From NCBI GenBank assembly GCA_022821585.1, contig JAJEDI010000093.1, positions 1-34,415 on the forward strand: a stretch of 34,415 nt of DNA. Direction: 5' to 3'. Source of the stretch: Caldilineaceae bacterium. Its GTDB lineage: Bacteria; Chloroflexota; Anaerolineae; Caldilineales; Caldilineaceae. Positions 1 through 7,931 of the stretch are shown piece by piece (the stretch's first letter is position 1; every line of letters starts with the position of its first letter). The notes under the pieces were generated by a model. That model worked only from the letters and a program-made list of their open reading frames with translations, had not been told where the DNA came from and made no database searches. The position numbers were made by a program, and so were the translations under genes.

Positions 1-24
1 GAGGCCGGATTCTGTTCCGGCCTC
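1..24. other. Perfect inverted repeat at the left edge
   Basis: Bases 1-9 (GAGGCCGGA) are the exact reverse complement of 16-24 (TCCGGCCTC), leaving a 6-base loop. The stem may extend left of the window. It lies directly before the ribosome-binding site of the permease gene, so it could be an intercistronic hairpin or the end of an upstream gene. No T-run follows, so it is not a classical rho-independent terminator. Confidence 0.5.
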
Positions 25-51
25 CGACCACGACCGGAAGAGGTTGGCAAA

Positions 52-1014
52 GTGGCAACATCAGCCGTATCAAACTCCACCGCGACGTCGGCCCGCCGCA
101 GGGCCTTCTGGGCGCAGTTTCTCTTCAACGCCTGGACATACCGCTATCTCTACCTGATGCTTGTCCTGCCCTTCGTCTTCTTCGCTGTCTTCCGCTTCTA
201 CCCCATGTGGGGCAACATCATCGCCTTCAAAAAGTACCAACTGATGCACGGGATCTGGGGCAGCCAGTGGGTTGGACTCAAGCACTTCAACACGCTCTTC
301 GACGATCCCGCCTTCCTGCGCGTTCTCCGCAACACCGTATCCATCGCCGTATTCAAGATGCTCTTCACCTTCCCCGCCCCCATCATTCTGGCGCTCTTCG
401 TCAACGAAGTCCGCCACATGGCCTATAAGCGCTTTGTCCAGACCGTCGTCTATGTCCCCCATTTTCTCTCCTGGGTGATCTACGGCGCCATACTCTACAT
501 CGTGTTGTCGCCCGCAAACGGCATCGTTAACAACGTCATCTCCTCTCTTGGCATGGAAAAAATCGCCTTCTTCCAGAAACCCGGCTACTTCCAACCCATC
601 GTCATCATCTCATCGCTGCTCAAAGAGACCGGCTGGGCCGCCATCATCTACCTCGCCACCATCTCGACCATCGATCTCACCCTCTACGAGGCCGCCATCA
701 TCGACGGCGCCAACCGCTGGCAGCTCATGCGCTATGTCACCCTCCCCGGCCTCGCCATGACCATCGTCACCCTCTTCATCCTCCAGATCGGATTCTTCCT
801 CAACGTCGGCTTCGAACAGATCTTCATCCTCCAGAACAACATGGTGCTCACCACCGCCGACGTCATCGAGACCTTCATCTACCGCGTCGGCATCCGCCAG
901 GCCCGCTTCGACTTCACCACCGCCGCCGGCCTCTTCAACGGACTCGTCGGTATGGTGCTCGTCCTCCTCGCCGACCGCCTCGCCAAACGCTGGGACCTCC
1001 CCGGCATCTTCTGA
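52..1014 (+). CDS. ABC sugar transporter permease, LplB family
   Basis: This is an inner-membrane permease subunit of a carbohydrate ABC importer (binding-protein-dependent transport, LplB/COG4209-like), 320 aa, the usual full length. About six hydrophobic helices are visible, the first near residues 32-50. The cytoplasmic EAA loop that docks on the ATPase is at residues 213-232, with E213, A214, A215 and G219 followed by LPG. The N-terminal segment around YPMWGNIIAFKKY is typical of this subfamily. The GTG start at 52 is supported by GAAGAGG about 8 bases upstream. Such permeases normally sit beside a second permease (LplC/AraQ type) and a binding protein. Neither lies downstream within this window, where 1.4 kb of non-coding DNA follows. 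Partners may be upstream of the window. The family is clear; the substrate cannot be told. Confidence 0.93.
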   Translation: MATSAVSNSTATSARRRAFWAQFLFNAWTYRYLYLMLVLPFVFFAVFRFYPMWGNIIAFKKYQLMHGIWGSQWVGLKHFNTLFDDPAFLRVLRNTVSIAVFKMLFTFPAPIILALFVNEVRHMAYKRFVQTVVYVPHFLSWVIYGAILYIVLSPANGIVNNVISSLGMEKIAFFQKPGYFQPIVIISSLLKETGWAAIIYLATISTIDLTLYEAAIIDGANRWQLMRYVTLPGLAMTIVTLFILQIGFFLNVGFEQIFILQNNMVLTTADVIETFIYRVGIRQARFDFTTAAGLFNGLVGMVLVLLADRLAKRWDLPGIF

Positions 1015-1088
1015 CAGAAACCTGCTGCTTCCAGCCAATTACGCGGCCGCATCCCATCTCACCTGTCCTCATCAGATCGTCGCAGTAA

Positions 1089-1116
1089 CTGACCCCTGAC
1101 CCCTGGCCCCTAACCC
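1089..1116 (+). repeat. Four tandem 7-bp repeats (CTGACCC type)
   Basis: Four exact-register heptamers read CTGACCC, CTGACCC, CTGGCCC and CTAACCC, and run directly into CTGCAG (1117-1122), which opens the dispersed repeat copy. The same arrangement with a variant heptamer precedes the copy near 21.0 kb, so the heptamer tract looks like part of the element. Confidence 0.75.
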
Positions 1117-1188
1117 CTGCAGTTCCGGGCGGTCGGGCCTATTCGGCCCTCCCTTGTGGGGGGGCTCCGCCCCCGCAACGCCCCCTCT
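1117..1188 (+). repeat. Dispersed hairpin repeat, copy 1 (shorter or degenerate)
   Basis: After CTGCAG come GGGCGGTC, hairpin A (GGGCC 1135-1139 / GGCCC 1145-1149, loop TATTC), CTCCCTTGTG, hairpin B (GGGGGC 1160-1165 / GCCCCC 1169-1174, loop TCC) and CAACGCCCC. The same order occurs near 20.99 kb and 34.28 kb. The copies at those sites continue for about 80 further related bases. Here the continuation is weak at best. Confidence 0.85.
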
Positions 1189-1287
1189 CCTACAACATGC
1201 CTCGCCGACCTGGTATCGATATTCGTAACGGGTGCCCAGTCGAAGGATCTCCCCCAAACCACGTCCCCCCAGTCCTATGTATTCCCC

Positions 1288-1310
1288 GTAGCTGCCGGTC
1301 TTGTGCCTGC
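1288..1310 (+). repeat. Short intergenic repeat GTAG...TTGTGCCTGC, copy 1
   Basis: A 23-base unit beginning GTAGCTGCCGG and ending CTTGTGCCTGC. It recurs with few changes at 1361-1384, and more distantly at 7878-7902. All three are intergenic. Confidence 0.55.
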
Positions 1311-1360
1311 ACTCACACTCCCGTACGCGCAGTCCCCTCCTTCCTACCCCCCAAACTCCT

Positions 1361-1384
1361 GTAGGTGCCGGCCTTGTGCCTGCC
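1361..1384 (+). repeat. Short intergenic repeat GTAG...TTGTGCCTGCC, copy 2
   Basis: It begins GTAGGTGCCGG and ends CCTTGTGCCTGCC, and is nearly identical to 1288-1310. CCTGT just upstream of GTAGG is shared with the copy near 7.88 kb. Confidence 0.55.
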
Positions 1385-1920
1385 CTTTGCCTTCCTTAAT
1401 GCGCGTAAACAACCCCAGCCGGCGCTGCCATGAATCTCCCCTGCCAAACCGTTACCACCCCAAAACCGGACCGCCCCCCGTAATTCCAGGGCAAATGAAT
1501 CGAAATCGGTGATATAATGGAACTGTACCGAAATGCAAAAACTTTCGCCGAGAAAATATCACCGTCAAGCCAGACTCCCGCTGGCAGGGAATCCGAAGGC
1601 GAAGAAGGGCCCTTGAAAGACTGTGAACTCCCGTCAGTGTGTCTGCCTCTGACATGGTAATGACGGCAAGGAAACGTGTGAGAACCCGGGCGCCATAGTC
1701 CAATAATAGGAGAACTGGCCGCTCTGACCCGACTCCATCCGCCCCTAACCGTCCAGACACGACACGATTCCCCTCACCGCCGGCTAACCGGCATGTGTCT
1801 GTCGGCTGTTAGAGTAGTGGAAGAGCATCGCGGAGAACTTGCCAGAACCGGGAACGGACGCCAGACACGCAAAATCTGTTGCAAAAGCGTAACGACAACA
1901 AGAGCCAAATCAAATATCGA

Positions 1921-1950
1921 CCGACATAAACCGACTTAATCCGACTTATC
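1921..1950. repeat. Three 10-bp direct repeats (CCGACWTAAW)
   Basis: Three decamers lie in exact register: CCGACATAAA, CCGACTTAAT and CCGACTTATC. A 10-bp period places them on one face of the helix, as for cooperative binding of a regulator. They lie about 500 bp upstream of the SDR gene and 900 bp downstream of the permease. No known site matches. Confidence 0.6.
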
Positions 1951-2100
1951 ACGCGTTTTTACGTTCAAACACGTCCCACCATGTCAGAATTTGTACAACT
2001 CTCGTACAACGCACGCAAACACTCGTCCGGCCTTGGCAGCACCGGCCAGGCCCTCATCACAGTTAATCCCCTAAATCCCATGAAATCACAGTTCAGACAT

Positions 2101-2140
2101 CTCGCAAACTCTCGTAAACGCTCATAAACTCTCGTCCAGA
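2101..2140. repeat. Four 10-bp direct repeats (CTCGYAAACT type)
   Basis: The decamers CTCGCAAACT, CTCGTAAACG, CTCATAAACT and CTCGTCCAGA are in register. A looser set of the same motif (CTCGTACAAC, CACGCAAACA, CTCGTCCGG) lies at about 2001-2030. Together with the array at 1921-1950 this makes a roughly 220-bp zone of helical-phase repeats upstream of the SDR gene. Confidence 0.6.
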
Positions 2141-2400
2141 ACACACACGAGAACGCCAGTAACCCACATTCAAAACAAACTGTCCACGATCAATGAAATG
2201 CGCACATCCGCACCCAAGCCTTTCATGCGCAGCACAACTTGACCATCGTGCGCCGCATGGCTCTCAACCTCTTATGCAAACAGAAAAGCGCCCAAACCGG
2301 CATTCCTGCCAAACGTCACCAAACCGGTTTGAAAACTGACTATCTCTGGAAAGTTCAATCCCAAAAAGATGCGATTGCCCTGCCCGTAATTCCCTCACGG

Positions 2401-2429
2401 TTGCCAAGCGAAGATGTCTACTGTAAACT
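2401..2429 (+). promoter_or_regulatory. Possible sigma70-type promoter for the SDR gene
   Basis: TTGCCA (2401-2406) and TAAACT (2424-2429) are separated by 17 bp. This would start RNA near 2436, about 20 bases before the ATG. Both boxes deviate from consensus, so this is only a candidate. Confidence 0.35.
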
Positions 2430-2455
2430 GAAAGTTCATAGTGGAAGGAAGAAAG

Positions 2456-3223
2456 ATGCGGCTGAAGGACAAAGTCGCCATCGTTACCGGAGCCGGCCGC
2501 GGGCTCGGCCGTACGATAGCCAAACATTTTGCTGAAGAAGGAGCATCAGTTGTCATCGCCGAACAGGACACGGAGTCCGGGCGGCGTGTCCAGACCGAGT
2601 TGCAAAGTGCCGGCGCTACTGCCGTCTTTGTCAAAACCGACGTCTCCAGCCGCCCCGAGATAGAACGATTAGTGGACGAGACGGTGCGGCGCTTTGGCCG
2701 CATCGACATCCTCGTCAACAATGCCGCTGTCCTCGGTGAAAACGGCCATTTCCTCGAAATATCCCAGTCAGTCTGGGATAACGTAATCAGCGTCAATCAA
2801 ACCTCGGTCTTTGTCTGTTCACAACTCGTAGGCCGTGTCATGGCCAAGGCCGGCAGGGGAAACATCATCAACATCTCCTCCATAAATGGCATCGTCCCTC
2901 TGCCCCGTTGCGCCGCCTATGTCGCTGCCAAGAGCGCGGTCGAGTCCTTGACCCGCATCGCTGCCACCGATCTGGCTCCCTACAATATCCGCGTAAACAC
3001 CATCGCGCCAGGTCCCATCGAGAACCGCCCTCCGCATCTGGAACAGCCGCGCCCGACCGAGGATACCCTCCTTGGCCGCAACGGCCTGCCTCACGAAATC
3101 GCGGCAGCAGCCGTCTTCTTGGCCTCGGAAGAGTCCAGTTTCATCACCGGTGAACGCATTAAGGTCGATGGCGGCATGTTGGTCAACGGCTATCGAATCT
3201 ACGACGTCGAGCGTCCTGCATAG
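2456..3223 (+). CDS. Short-chain dehydrogenase/reductase (SDR)
   Basis: A cytoplasmic NAD(P)-dependent oxidoreductase of the classical SDR family, 255 aa, the normal family length. It shows the cofactor glycine motif TGAGRGLG (residues 11-18), the NNA motif at 88-90, the active-site Ser at 141/142, and the Y155-x3-K159 catalytic pair in YVAAK. The family's APGPI segment follows at 184-188. I chose the ATG at 2456, not an in-frame GTG at 2441, because GGAAGG (2443-2448) lies 7 bases upstream of the ATG. Acidic residues at the end of the second strand (IAEQD) hint at NAD(H) preference, which is inference. The substrate is unknown. It is preceded by the decamer arrays and a possible promoter. 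Confidence 0.93.
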   Translation: MRLKDKVAIVTGAGRGLGRTIAKHFAEEGASVVIAEQDTESGRRVQTELQSAGATAVFVKTDVSSRPEIERLVDETVRRFGRIDILVNNAAVLGENGHFLEISQSVWDNVISVNQTSVFVCSQLVGRVMAKAGRGNIINISSINGIVPLPRCAAYVAAKSAVESLTRIAATDLAPYNIRVNTIAPGPIENRPPHLEQPRPTEDTLLGRNGLPHEIAAAAVFLASEESSFITGERIKVDGGMLVNGYRIYDVERPA

Positions 3224-3305
3224 CGCACTCTGCCTGCGCTACGTCAAGAGATAGCACCGAGATCTTGGCAGAGAAGGTTGGAAAGACGAGGAGAACTGAG
3301 CGTAA

Positions 3306-4172
3306 GTGCGTACCGATAATCCGAGCTGCCTGTCTGTGAAACTGCGCCGCTTGATTTCTTCCCTGATCATTCCGCTCGCGCTCCTGTCCGCCTGCTTTGG
3401 GCCCGACCTGCCCGGCGCGCCCCAAATGCCCAAACTGCCCTCGCCGCGTTCCCTTCCCGGCGTCGATGAGTTGCTGGACCAGCTTCCCGGCTTCGATCTC
3501 GATCTCCTCAAAGAACTGGGCCTTCCGGACCTGAGCGATTTCGCCGACCTGCCGCAGCTTGTCGACCTCCCCACCGTGGATCTCGCCGAAAACGCCATCG
3601 CCTTCGCCGGTCCAACCCTTATGCGCATTGAGGTCGGCGAATTCATCCGCGGCACCGATATCCAGCTGGCAGGGATCACCGACGGCCGCGCCCAATTCCT
3701 GTTCTCCGGCCTGCGCGCCGAGCGCATCGCCGGCGACTCCCTGGACTTCGATGGCGTCTGGCCAAATATTGGGGGCATAGACTACCTGCTGCGGCTGCGC
3801 GTCTATCACGTGACCGAAGAATACGTCCGCGCGGCCGGCGTCCATCGCCTCGTAATCGCCGGCATCCAACCCATACATCAGCCGGCGATGGCCCTGCAGG
3901 AGAACCCCCTCAAGGTTACCTACACTGGTTCGGTCGGCCCGGGTGATCAGCTCAAAGGAACAACCTTCGGGTACCTCGGAAAAACCGAGCAGGGCGCCGA
4001 AATCAGCGGAATCCCTGCCGGTGATTTTCCCTTTCGCAAAACCGGTGATAGTCTGCGATGGCAGGGTATGCTGCGGCCCGATCTGCCCAGCCAGTTCGAC
4101 CTGCGCATCGTCCACTACGGTGAGAGTTCAGTCCAGGTGGCGGGGATCGTCTCTCTGCAACTTCCGGACTAA
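3306..4172 (+). CDS. Leu/Pro-rich lipoprotein, unknown function
   Basis: I do not recognise a family. The N-terminus has a basic stretch (KLRR), a hydrophobic core and a lipobox LSAC with Cys30, so it is probably exported and lipid-anchored. Residues 31-95 are unusually rich in Leu, Pro and Asp, with repeated LP/DLP steps. The remaining roughly 190 residues look like a beta-rich globular domain (alternating hydrophobics, many Gly). GTG at 3306 has GAGGAGA at 3288-3294. An in-frame GTG at 3336 would give a shorter, more typical signal peptide and is an alternative start. It is followed after 110 bases by another envelope-associated protein, so the pair may work at the cell surface. Confidence 0.75.
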   Translation: MRTDNPSCLSVKLRRLISSLIIPLALLSACFGPDLPGAPQMPKLPSPRSLPGVDELLDQLPGFDLDLLKELGLPDLSDFADLPQLVDLPTVDLAENAIAFAGPTLMRIEVGEFIRGTDIQLAGITDGRAQFLFSGLRAERIAGDSLDFDGVWPNIGGIDYLLRLRVYHVTEEYVRAAGVHRLVIAGIQPIHQPAMALQENPLKVTYTGSVGPGDQLKGTTFGYLGKTEQGAEISGIPAGDFPFRKTGDSLRWQGMLRPDLPSQFDLRIVHYGESSVQVAGIVSLQLPD

Positions 4173-4282
4173 AATCTCTTGATAGTCAATATCATGGCCT
4201 CACGGCGAACTACACATAGCGAGGACTTCTTCCCAACAGATTCCCTTGGCCTGTGGCCCCGCGACGAAGCAGAGAATAGAGG

Positions 4283-5161
4283 GTGGAAAGCGTAGAATAC
4301 GACGGATTTGCTCCGGAGTATGAAGAAATGGTTGAGGCTGTGAGAAACCCCGGTACGTTGAGTGTGATCCGAAGATTCAGACCACACGCCGACCTCCAGG
4401 GAATTCGCGCCGACTATTACAATCTTACCGACCTCCAAGGCCAGCCCTTGGCCGGACTCCTGGTGCTGATGGACCGGCGCGGACGGCCCGTGCGCGCCGA
4501 AATCCACATGAACAACAACACGGCGGACGCTCTCTACGAGATTGCCCTGCGCCAAAGTCTCCGCCTCATCGAAGACCGCTATAGAAGTGAACGTCCCATC
4601 CGTCTCTACCCGCTGCGCATGCAGCTGAATAGCGATCCGCTCTCGGTCCAGCCCAGGGGTAGCGCCCACAGCGCCGGCATCGCGCCCGCCCCGGCGTCCA
4701 GCAACCCTCTGCTCCTGGTCGGTGCCGTACTCCTGGCGATCTCCGCGCTTTTCAGCGGCTGGTTCCTGAACGAATGGCTCACAGGAGAACTGACCCAGTC
4801 CGGTTCCCCTGCAACACTTTCTGCCGGGTCCTCCTCTTCGGCCGCCGGACAAAACGTCCTAATCGTCGAGACCAACGGGTTGCCTCCCAGCCGCAACGCC
4901 ATCCCGATGAGTGTGGGAGATCGTATCCGTCTCTTGCCCGAATACAAGATCTCGCTGCGCACCGAAGCCGGGGCTCAGGCCGGCGTCATCGTTACCCACC
5001 TGCAGGACGCCGATCCCATGACAATTCTCAACGGCCCGATCTGGCTCGAAGGCAACACCGATACCATCGTCTGGTGGTATGTGCGTGTCGACAGCGGCGC
5101 TGAAGGCTGGGTACCGGCCAATACAAGTGAACTGACACTCTTGGAACCTTTCTCCCAATAA
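4283..5161 (+). CDS. Single-pass membrane protein with C-terminal SH3-like domain
   Basis: The 292-residue protein has a cytoplasmic-type N-terminal domain (about 1-115), a low-complexity linker, one transmembrane helix (about 142-161), a Ser/Gly/Ala-rich spacer, and a C-terminal domain at about 215-288. That last domain has the spacing of bacterial SH3 repeats: LRTEAG, then WWYVRVDSGAEGWVPAN. Bacterial SH3 domains often bind cell-wall or envelope ligands, so an extracytoplasmic role is likely. The N-terminal domain is unrecognised. The start is uncertain: GTG 4283 has only an abutting AGAGGG, while ATG 4328 has GGAG nine bases upstream. The stop is 26 bases before the next gene, so cotranscription is probable. 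Confidence 0.75.
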   Translation: MESVEYDGFAPEYEEMVEAVRNPGTLSVIRRFRPHADLQGIRADYYNLTDLQGQPLAGLLVLMDRRGRPVRAEIHMNNNTADALYEIALRQSLRLIEDRYRSERPIRLYPLRMQLNSDPLSVQPRGSAHSAGIAPAPASSNPLLLVGAVLLAISALFSGWFLNEWLTGELTQSGSPATLSAGSSSSAAGQNVLIVETNGLPPSRNAIPMSVGDRIRLLPEYKISLRTEAGAQAGVIVTHLQDADPMTILNGPIWLEGNTDTIVWWYVRVDSGAEGWVPANTSELTLLEPFSQ

Positions 5162-5187
5162 ACAAGGCCTGTCTGGCAACGCCGCTT

Positions 5188-6633
5188 ATGTCCGAAAACG
5201 AACAATCCCAACCCAACGTGATCGTAGTCGTCGCCGATACCCTGCGCACAGCCTTTCTCGGCTGCTACGGAAACGACTGGATTCACACGCCCTCCATCGA
5301 CCGCTTCGCCCAGCAGAGCGTCCGCTTTACGCGTGCCCATCCCGAATGTCTCCCCACCATCCCCACCAGGCGCACGCTGCACAGCGGCCGCCGTGCCTTC
5401 CCCTTCAACGACTACCGGCCGGTCCCCTGGGACAACGTCTACCTGCCCGGCTGGCAGCCGATGAACGCCGAGGAAAGCACCATCGCCGAAACCCTGCAGC
5501 AGGCCGGTTACCATACCGGCTTTGTCGCAGACGTACCCCACTATTTCGTTCCCGGCATGAACTTTACCCGCGGCTTCCAGCAGTGGGAGTTCGTCCGCGG
5601 TCAGGCCGAAGACCGCTGGCATGCCGTCGCCGATGCCGACCCTGCCCTGCTCGACCGCTATCGCGCCGGTGCCCCGGACCGGATCGCCGCTCATCTGGTC
5701 AACGTGCGGCCCCAGCTCCCGGAGGAAGAGTGGCCCACCGCCCGCACCTTCCAGTGGGCCATCGATTTTCTGCGCGACAACCACCCGCCCGGCCGCAACA
5801 AGGACACTTCCCCTTTCTATCTCTACGTGGACAGCTTCACCCCGCACGAAACATGGGAAGCCCCCCTCCACTACTATGACCTCTACGGCAGCCGCGCCCA
5901 ACGCGAACCAATCTGCCTGACCGCCGCCTACGGGCCCTTCGCCGATCAGTACGACGACCGCATCCCCAGCATCCGCGCCAACTACGCCGGGCTCGTCACC
6001 ATGGTCGATACCTGGTTCGGCCGTCTACTCAATACCGTCGACCAGCTCGGACTGCGAAACAACACTCTGGTCTTCTTCTTCAGCGATCACGGCACCAACT
6101 TCGGCGAAAACCCGGATGGGATCATGGGAAAGCCCGCCGACTATATGTACCCCGGTACCATGGACATCCCCCTGCTCATGCGCCATCCCGCCGGCCGCGG
6201 GGCAGGCCGGGTACGAGATGAGTTGGTCTACACCCTGGACGTGCCCGCCACGATCCTTGCCGCCACCCGCCAGCAGTCAGCGGACCCCGTTGAAGGCCGG
6301 AGCCTTCTGCCCCTTCTCGAAGATGGTGGCCAATTCGCCCGCCGCGACTATCTGACCTGCCGCTATGGCAATGCCGTCTGGTACCGCGATGACCGTAACT
6401 GGTTCTTCGACGCCATCGACTGGCAGACGCCGTCCAACGGGCGCCAGCCAGTCACGCGCCTGTTCGATCTCGAGACCGACCCCGACTGCCGCGTGAACAT
6501 CGCCGGTCATAGCCCGCAGCGCGTCGCCTTGGCACGCCAAAGAATCCTCGCCGACGCCGGCGGTCGTCTCAACTACTACGAGCGTCAGGATGCCACCGAC
6601 GCTCTCGGGCGTCCGCAGTTTTCCAGCAGGTAG
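5188..6633 (+). CDS. Sulfatase-fold hydrolase with Thr at the nucleophile position
   Basis: A 481-residue member of the alkaline phosphatase/sulfatase superfamily. Metal-site features are present: D17 in VVADTLR, D300-H301-G302 in FFSDHG, and K315 in MGKP. H220 in FTPHETW is a further likely active-site residue. The sulfatase signature normally reads C/S-x-P-x-R followed by L-x-T-G-R. Here the aligned segment is T57-I58-P59-T60-R61 with LHSGR, so the residue normally converted to formylglycine is Thr. Cys54 lies three residues earlier and does not fit the motif. Thr is the nucleophile in nucleotide pyrophosphatase/phosphodiesterase relatives, so a phosphodiesterase or phosphatase is a better guess than a sulfatase. 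No signal peptide is seen, so it is probably cytoplasmic. The substrate is unknown. Confidence 0.88.
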   Translation: MSENEQSQPNVIVVVADTLRTAFLGCYGNDWIHTPSIDRFAQQSVRFTRAHPECLPTIPTRRTLHSGRRAFPFNDYRPVPWDNVYLPGWQPMNAEESTIAETLQQAGYHTGFVADVPHYFVPGMNFTRGFQQWEFVRGQAEDRWHAVADADPALLDRYRAGAPDRIAAHLVNVRPQLPEEEWPTARTFQWAIDFLRDNHPPGRNKDTSPFYLYVDSFTPHETWEAPLHYYDLYGSRAQREPICLTAAYGPFADQYDDRIPSIRANYAGLVTMVDTWFGRLLNTVDQLGLRNNTLVFFFSDHGTNFGENPDGIMGKPADYMYPGTMDIPLLMRHPAGRGAGRVRDELVYTLDVPATILAATRQQSADPVEGRSLLPLLEDGGQFARRDYLTCRYGNAVWYRDDRNWFFDAIDWQTPSNGRQPVTRLFDLETDPDCRVNIAGHSPQRVALARQRILADAGGRLNYYERQDATDALGRPQFSSR

Positions 6634-6705
6634 CTTTCATACTGCCCGTGGCCGGTGTTCGACGGCCGTACCGCCCACCGGCCACACCCGATTGGAGTCT
6701 GTAAT

Positions 6706-7770
6706 ATGCCCAAGGTCGCTGCCGATCGACTCGAACGGATCGCAGGACGGCTCATGCAGGCCGCCGGCGCCTCCTCCGCAGAAGCCGCTACCATCTCAAG
6801 CCACCTGATAGCCGCCAATCTGGCCGGCCACGACTCCCACGGTGTCATCCATGTCTCCGGCTACATCGCCTCCATCCAAAAGGGACACGTGCAGCCCGGA
6901 GCCCCCTTCACCATCACTCAGGAGAGCCGCGCCACTACCGTCGTAGACGGAAACTGGGGCTTTGGATTCACCGTTTCCGAAAGGGCCATGCAGCTGACCA
7001 TCGACAAGGCGCGCCGCGAAAATGTCGCCGCCGCCACCGTCGTGCGCCAGGGCCACGTCGGACGCCTGACCGACTATCCCCTGATGGCAGCCGAAGCCGG
7101 CATGATCGGGCTGATGACCGCCGACTCCGGTCGCGGCCCCAAGAGCGTTGCTCCATTCGGCGGACGCGAACCGCGCCTCGGTACCAACCCAATCTGCATC
7201 GCCGTCCCCTCAAACCTCGACGGCCCTTTCTACATCGACATCGCAACCTCTGCCGTCGCCGGCGGCAAACTGGGCGTTGCCATCCAGCGCGGACAGTCAA
7301 TACCCACCGGCTGGGTGATCGACAGCGAAGGCCGCGCCTCCACCGACCCTGCCGCCGCCCGCAACGGCGGGGCCATGCTGCCCCTGGGCGGTTCCGAAGG
7401 CCACAAAGGCTACGGTCTTTCTTCCATGGTCGAAATACTTTCGGGTCTGCTGACCGGCCTGGGGTTCGGGATCGAACCGACCGGCCGCCACAACGACGGC
7501 TGCTTCATGGCCGTCTTCCAGGTTGACGCCTTCCGTCCTCTGGAAGAGTTCAAAAATGAAGTAACCGAATTCGCCCAATACTTGACCGCAACACCGCCTG
7601 CCGAGGGCGTCGAACGCGTCTACTACCCCGGCGAACTCGAATACCTGCGGACCCGGAGAGGTCGCGAGGATGGCATCTACGTGGAAGAGAAGACCTGGCA
7701 GAGGCTTGCCGACCTGGCCGGAGAATTCGGCGTCGACGAGGACTTTTCTTCTGATCCTGACGGCCTATGA
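6706..7770 (+). CDS. Ldh2/malate-lactate dehydrogenase family oxidoreductase
   Basis: An NAD(P)-dependent 2-hydroxyacid dehydrogenase of the COG2055 fold, distinct from Rossmann lactate dehydrogenases; 354 aa, normal length. Visible landmarks are the catalytic-region GHDSHG (residues 41-46, with the conserved His after DS), VDGNWGFG, and the cofactor-binding run VAPFGGREPRLGTNP. A late SEGHKGYGLSSMVEIL helix is also family-typical. I chose ATG 6706 because GGAG lies 8 bases upstream; an upstream in-frame GTG at 6655 lacks a site. Members act on malate, lactate, sulfolactate, ureidoglycolate or sugar acids, and the sequence alone does not choose. It follows the sulfatase-fold gene by 72 bases, and a shared small-molecule catabolic role is plausible. 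Confidence 0.9.
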   Translation: MPKVAADRLERIAGRLMQAAGASSAEAATISSHLIAANLAGHDSHGVIHVSGYIASIQKGHVQPGAPFTITQESRATTVVDGNWGFGFTVSERAMQLTIDKARRENVAAATVVRQGHVGRLTDYPLMAAEAGMIGLMTADSGRGPKSVAPFGGREPRLGTNPICIAVPSNLDGPFYIDIATSAVAGGKLGVAIQRGQSIPTGWVIDSEGRASTDPAAARNGGAMLPLGGSEGHKGYGLSSMVEILSGLLTGLGFGIEPTGRHNDGCFMAVFQVDAFRPLEEFKNEVTEFAQYLTATPPAEGVERVYYPGELEYLRTRRGREDGIYVEEKTWQRLADLAGEFGVDEDFSSDPDGL

Positions 7771-7877
7771 CCAGGACCGCATTTGCCGTGAACCGCGAAT
7801 TGCCCGTCGCAGTCCAGGTTGGGGGGCACCCAGATTGAGAATTGTGCAGGCTGGTCTTTGCTCCTTCTCCGGCGCCT

Positions 7878-7912
7878 GTAGGGGCACCCCTTGTGCGTGC
7901 CCTGGCACGCAC
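7878..7912 (+). repeat. GTAG-type repeat, copy 3, ending in a perfect hairpin
   Basis: GTAGGGGCACCCCTTGTGCG resembles the repeats at 1288 and 1361, each also having CTTGTGC after a short G/C palindrome. It runs into GTGCGTGCC (7893-7901) and GGCACGCAC (7904-7912), a perfect 9-bp inverted repeat. No T-tract follows, so a rho-independent terminator for the upstream gene is not supported. Confidence 0.55.
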
Positions 7913-7931
7913 CCTAATCTTGGACTGCACA

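Larger units (their letters stand above)
1015..2455. other. Long non-coding interval
   Basis: I see no convincing gene in about 1.4 kb. Open frames at 1156-1512 (+), 1452-1760 (-) and 2239-2535 (+) have low-complexity or atypical composition and resemble no family. The first half carries dispersed repeats (1089-1188, 1288-1310, 1361-1384). A perfect TATAAT lies at 1513-1518 without a convincing -35, and a 5-bp hairpin GCCGG/CCGGC at 1779-1792. The second half, about 1850-2230, is richer in A+T and holds two arrays of 10-bp direct repeats. The interval ends in a possible promoter for the SDR gene. Confidence 0.7.

Noticed and set aside
1072..1257. Small minus-strand frame overlapping the dispersed repeat, and a similar one at 20940-21182
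   Set aside because: Both contain the same GAEPPHKGG run only because both translate the repeat element. This is repeat DNA, not a gene family.
1156..1512. Plus-strand frame of 118 codons in the first long gap
   Set aside because: Pro/Cys/Ser-rich product spanning three repeat units, without a ribosome-binding site.
1850..2240. Replication origin
   Set aside because: The AT-richer zone with direct repeats is suggestive, but there are no clear DnaA boxes and no dnaA, dnaN or rep gene nearby.
3183..4115. Antisense frame of 310 codons opposite the lipoprotein gene
   Set aside because: Composition (Gly/Gln/Ala-rich) and lack of motifs mark it as a shadow. The plus-strand frame has a lipobox and ribosome-binding site.
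5188..6633. Ordinary formylglycine-dependent sulfatase
   Set aside because: The nucleophile position is Thr, so the standard annotation is not supported.
7878..7912. Rho-independent terminator after the Ldh2-type gene
   Set aside because: The hairpin is strong, but no T-run follows on either side.
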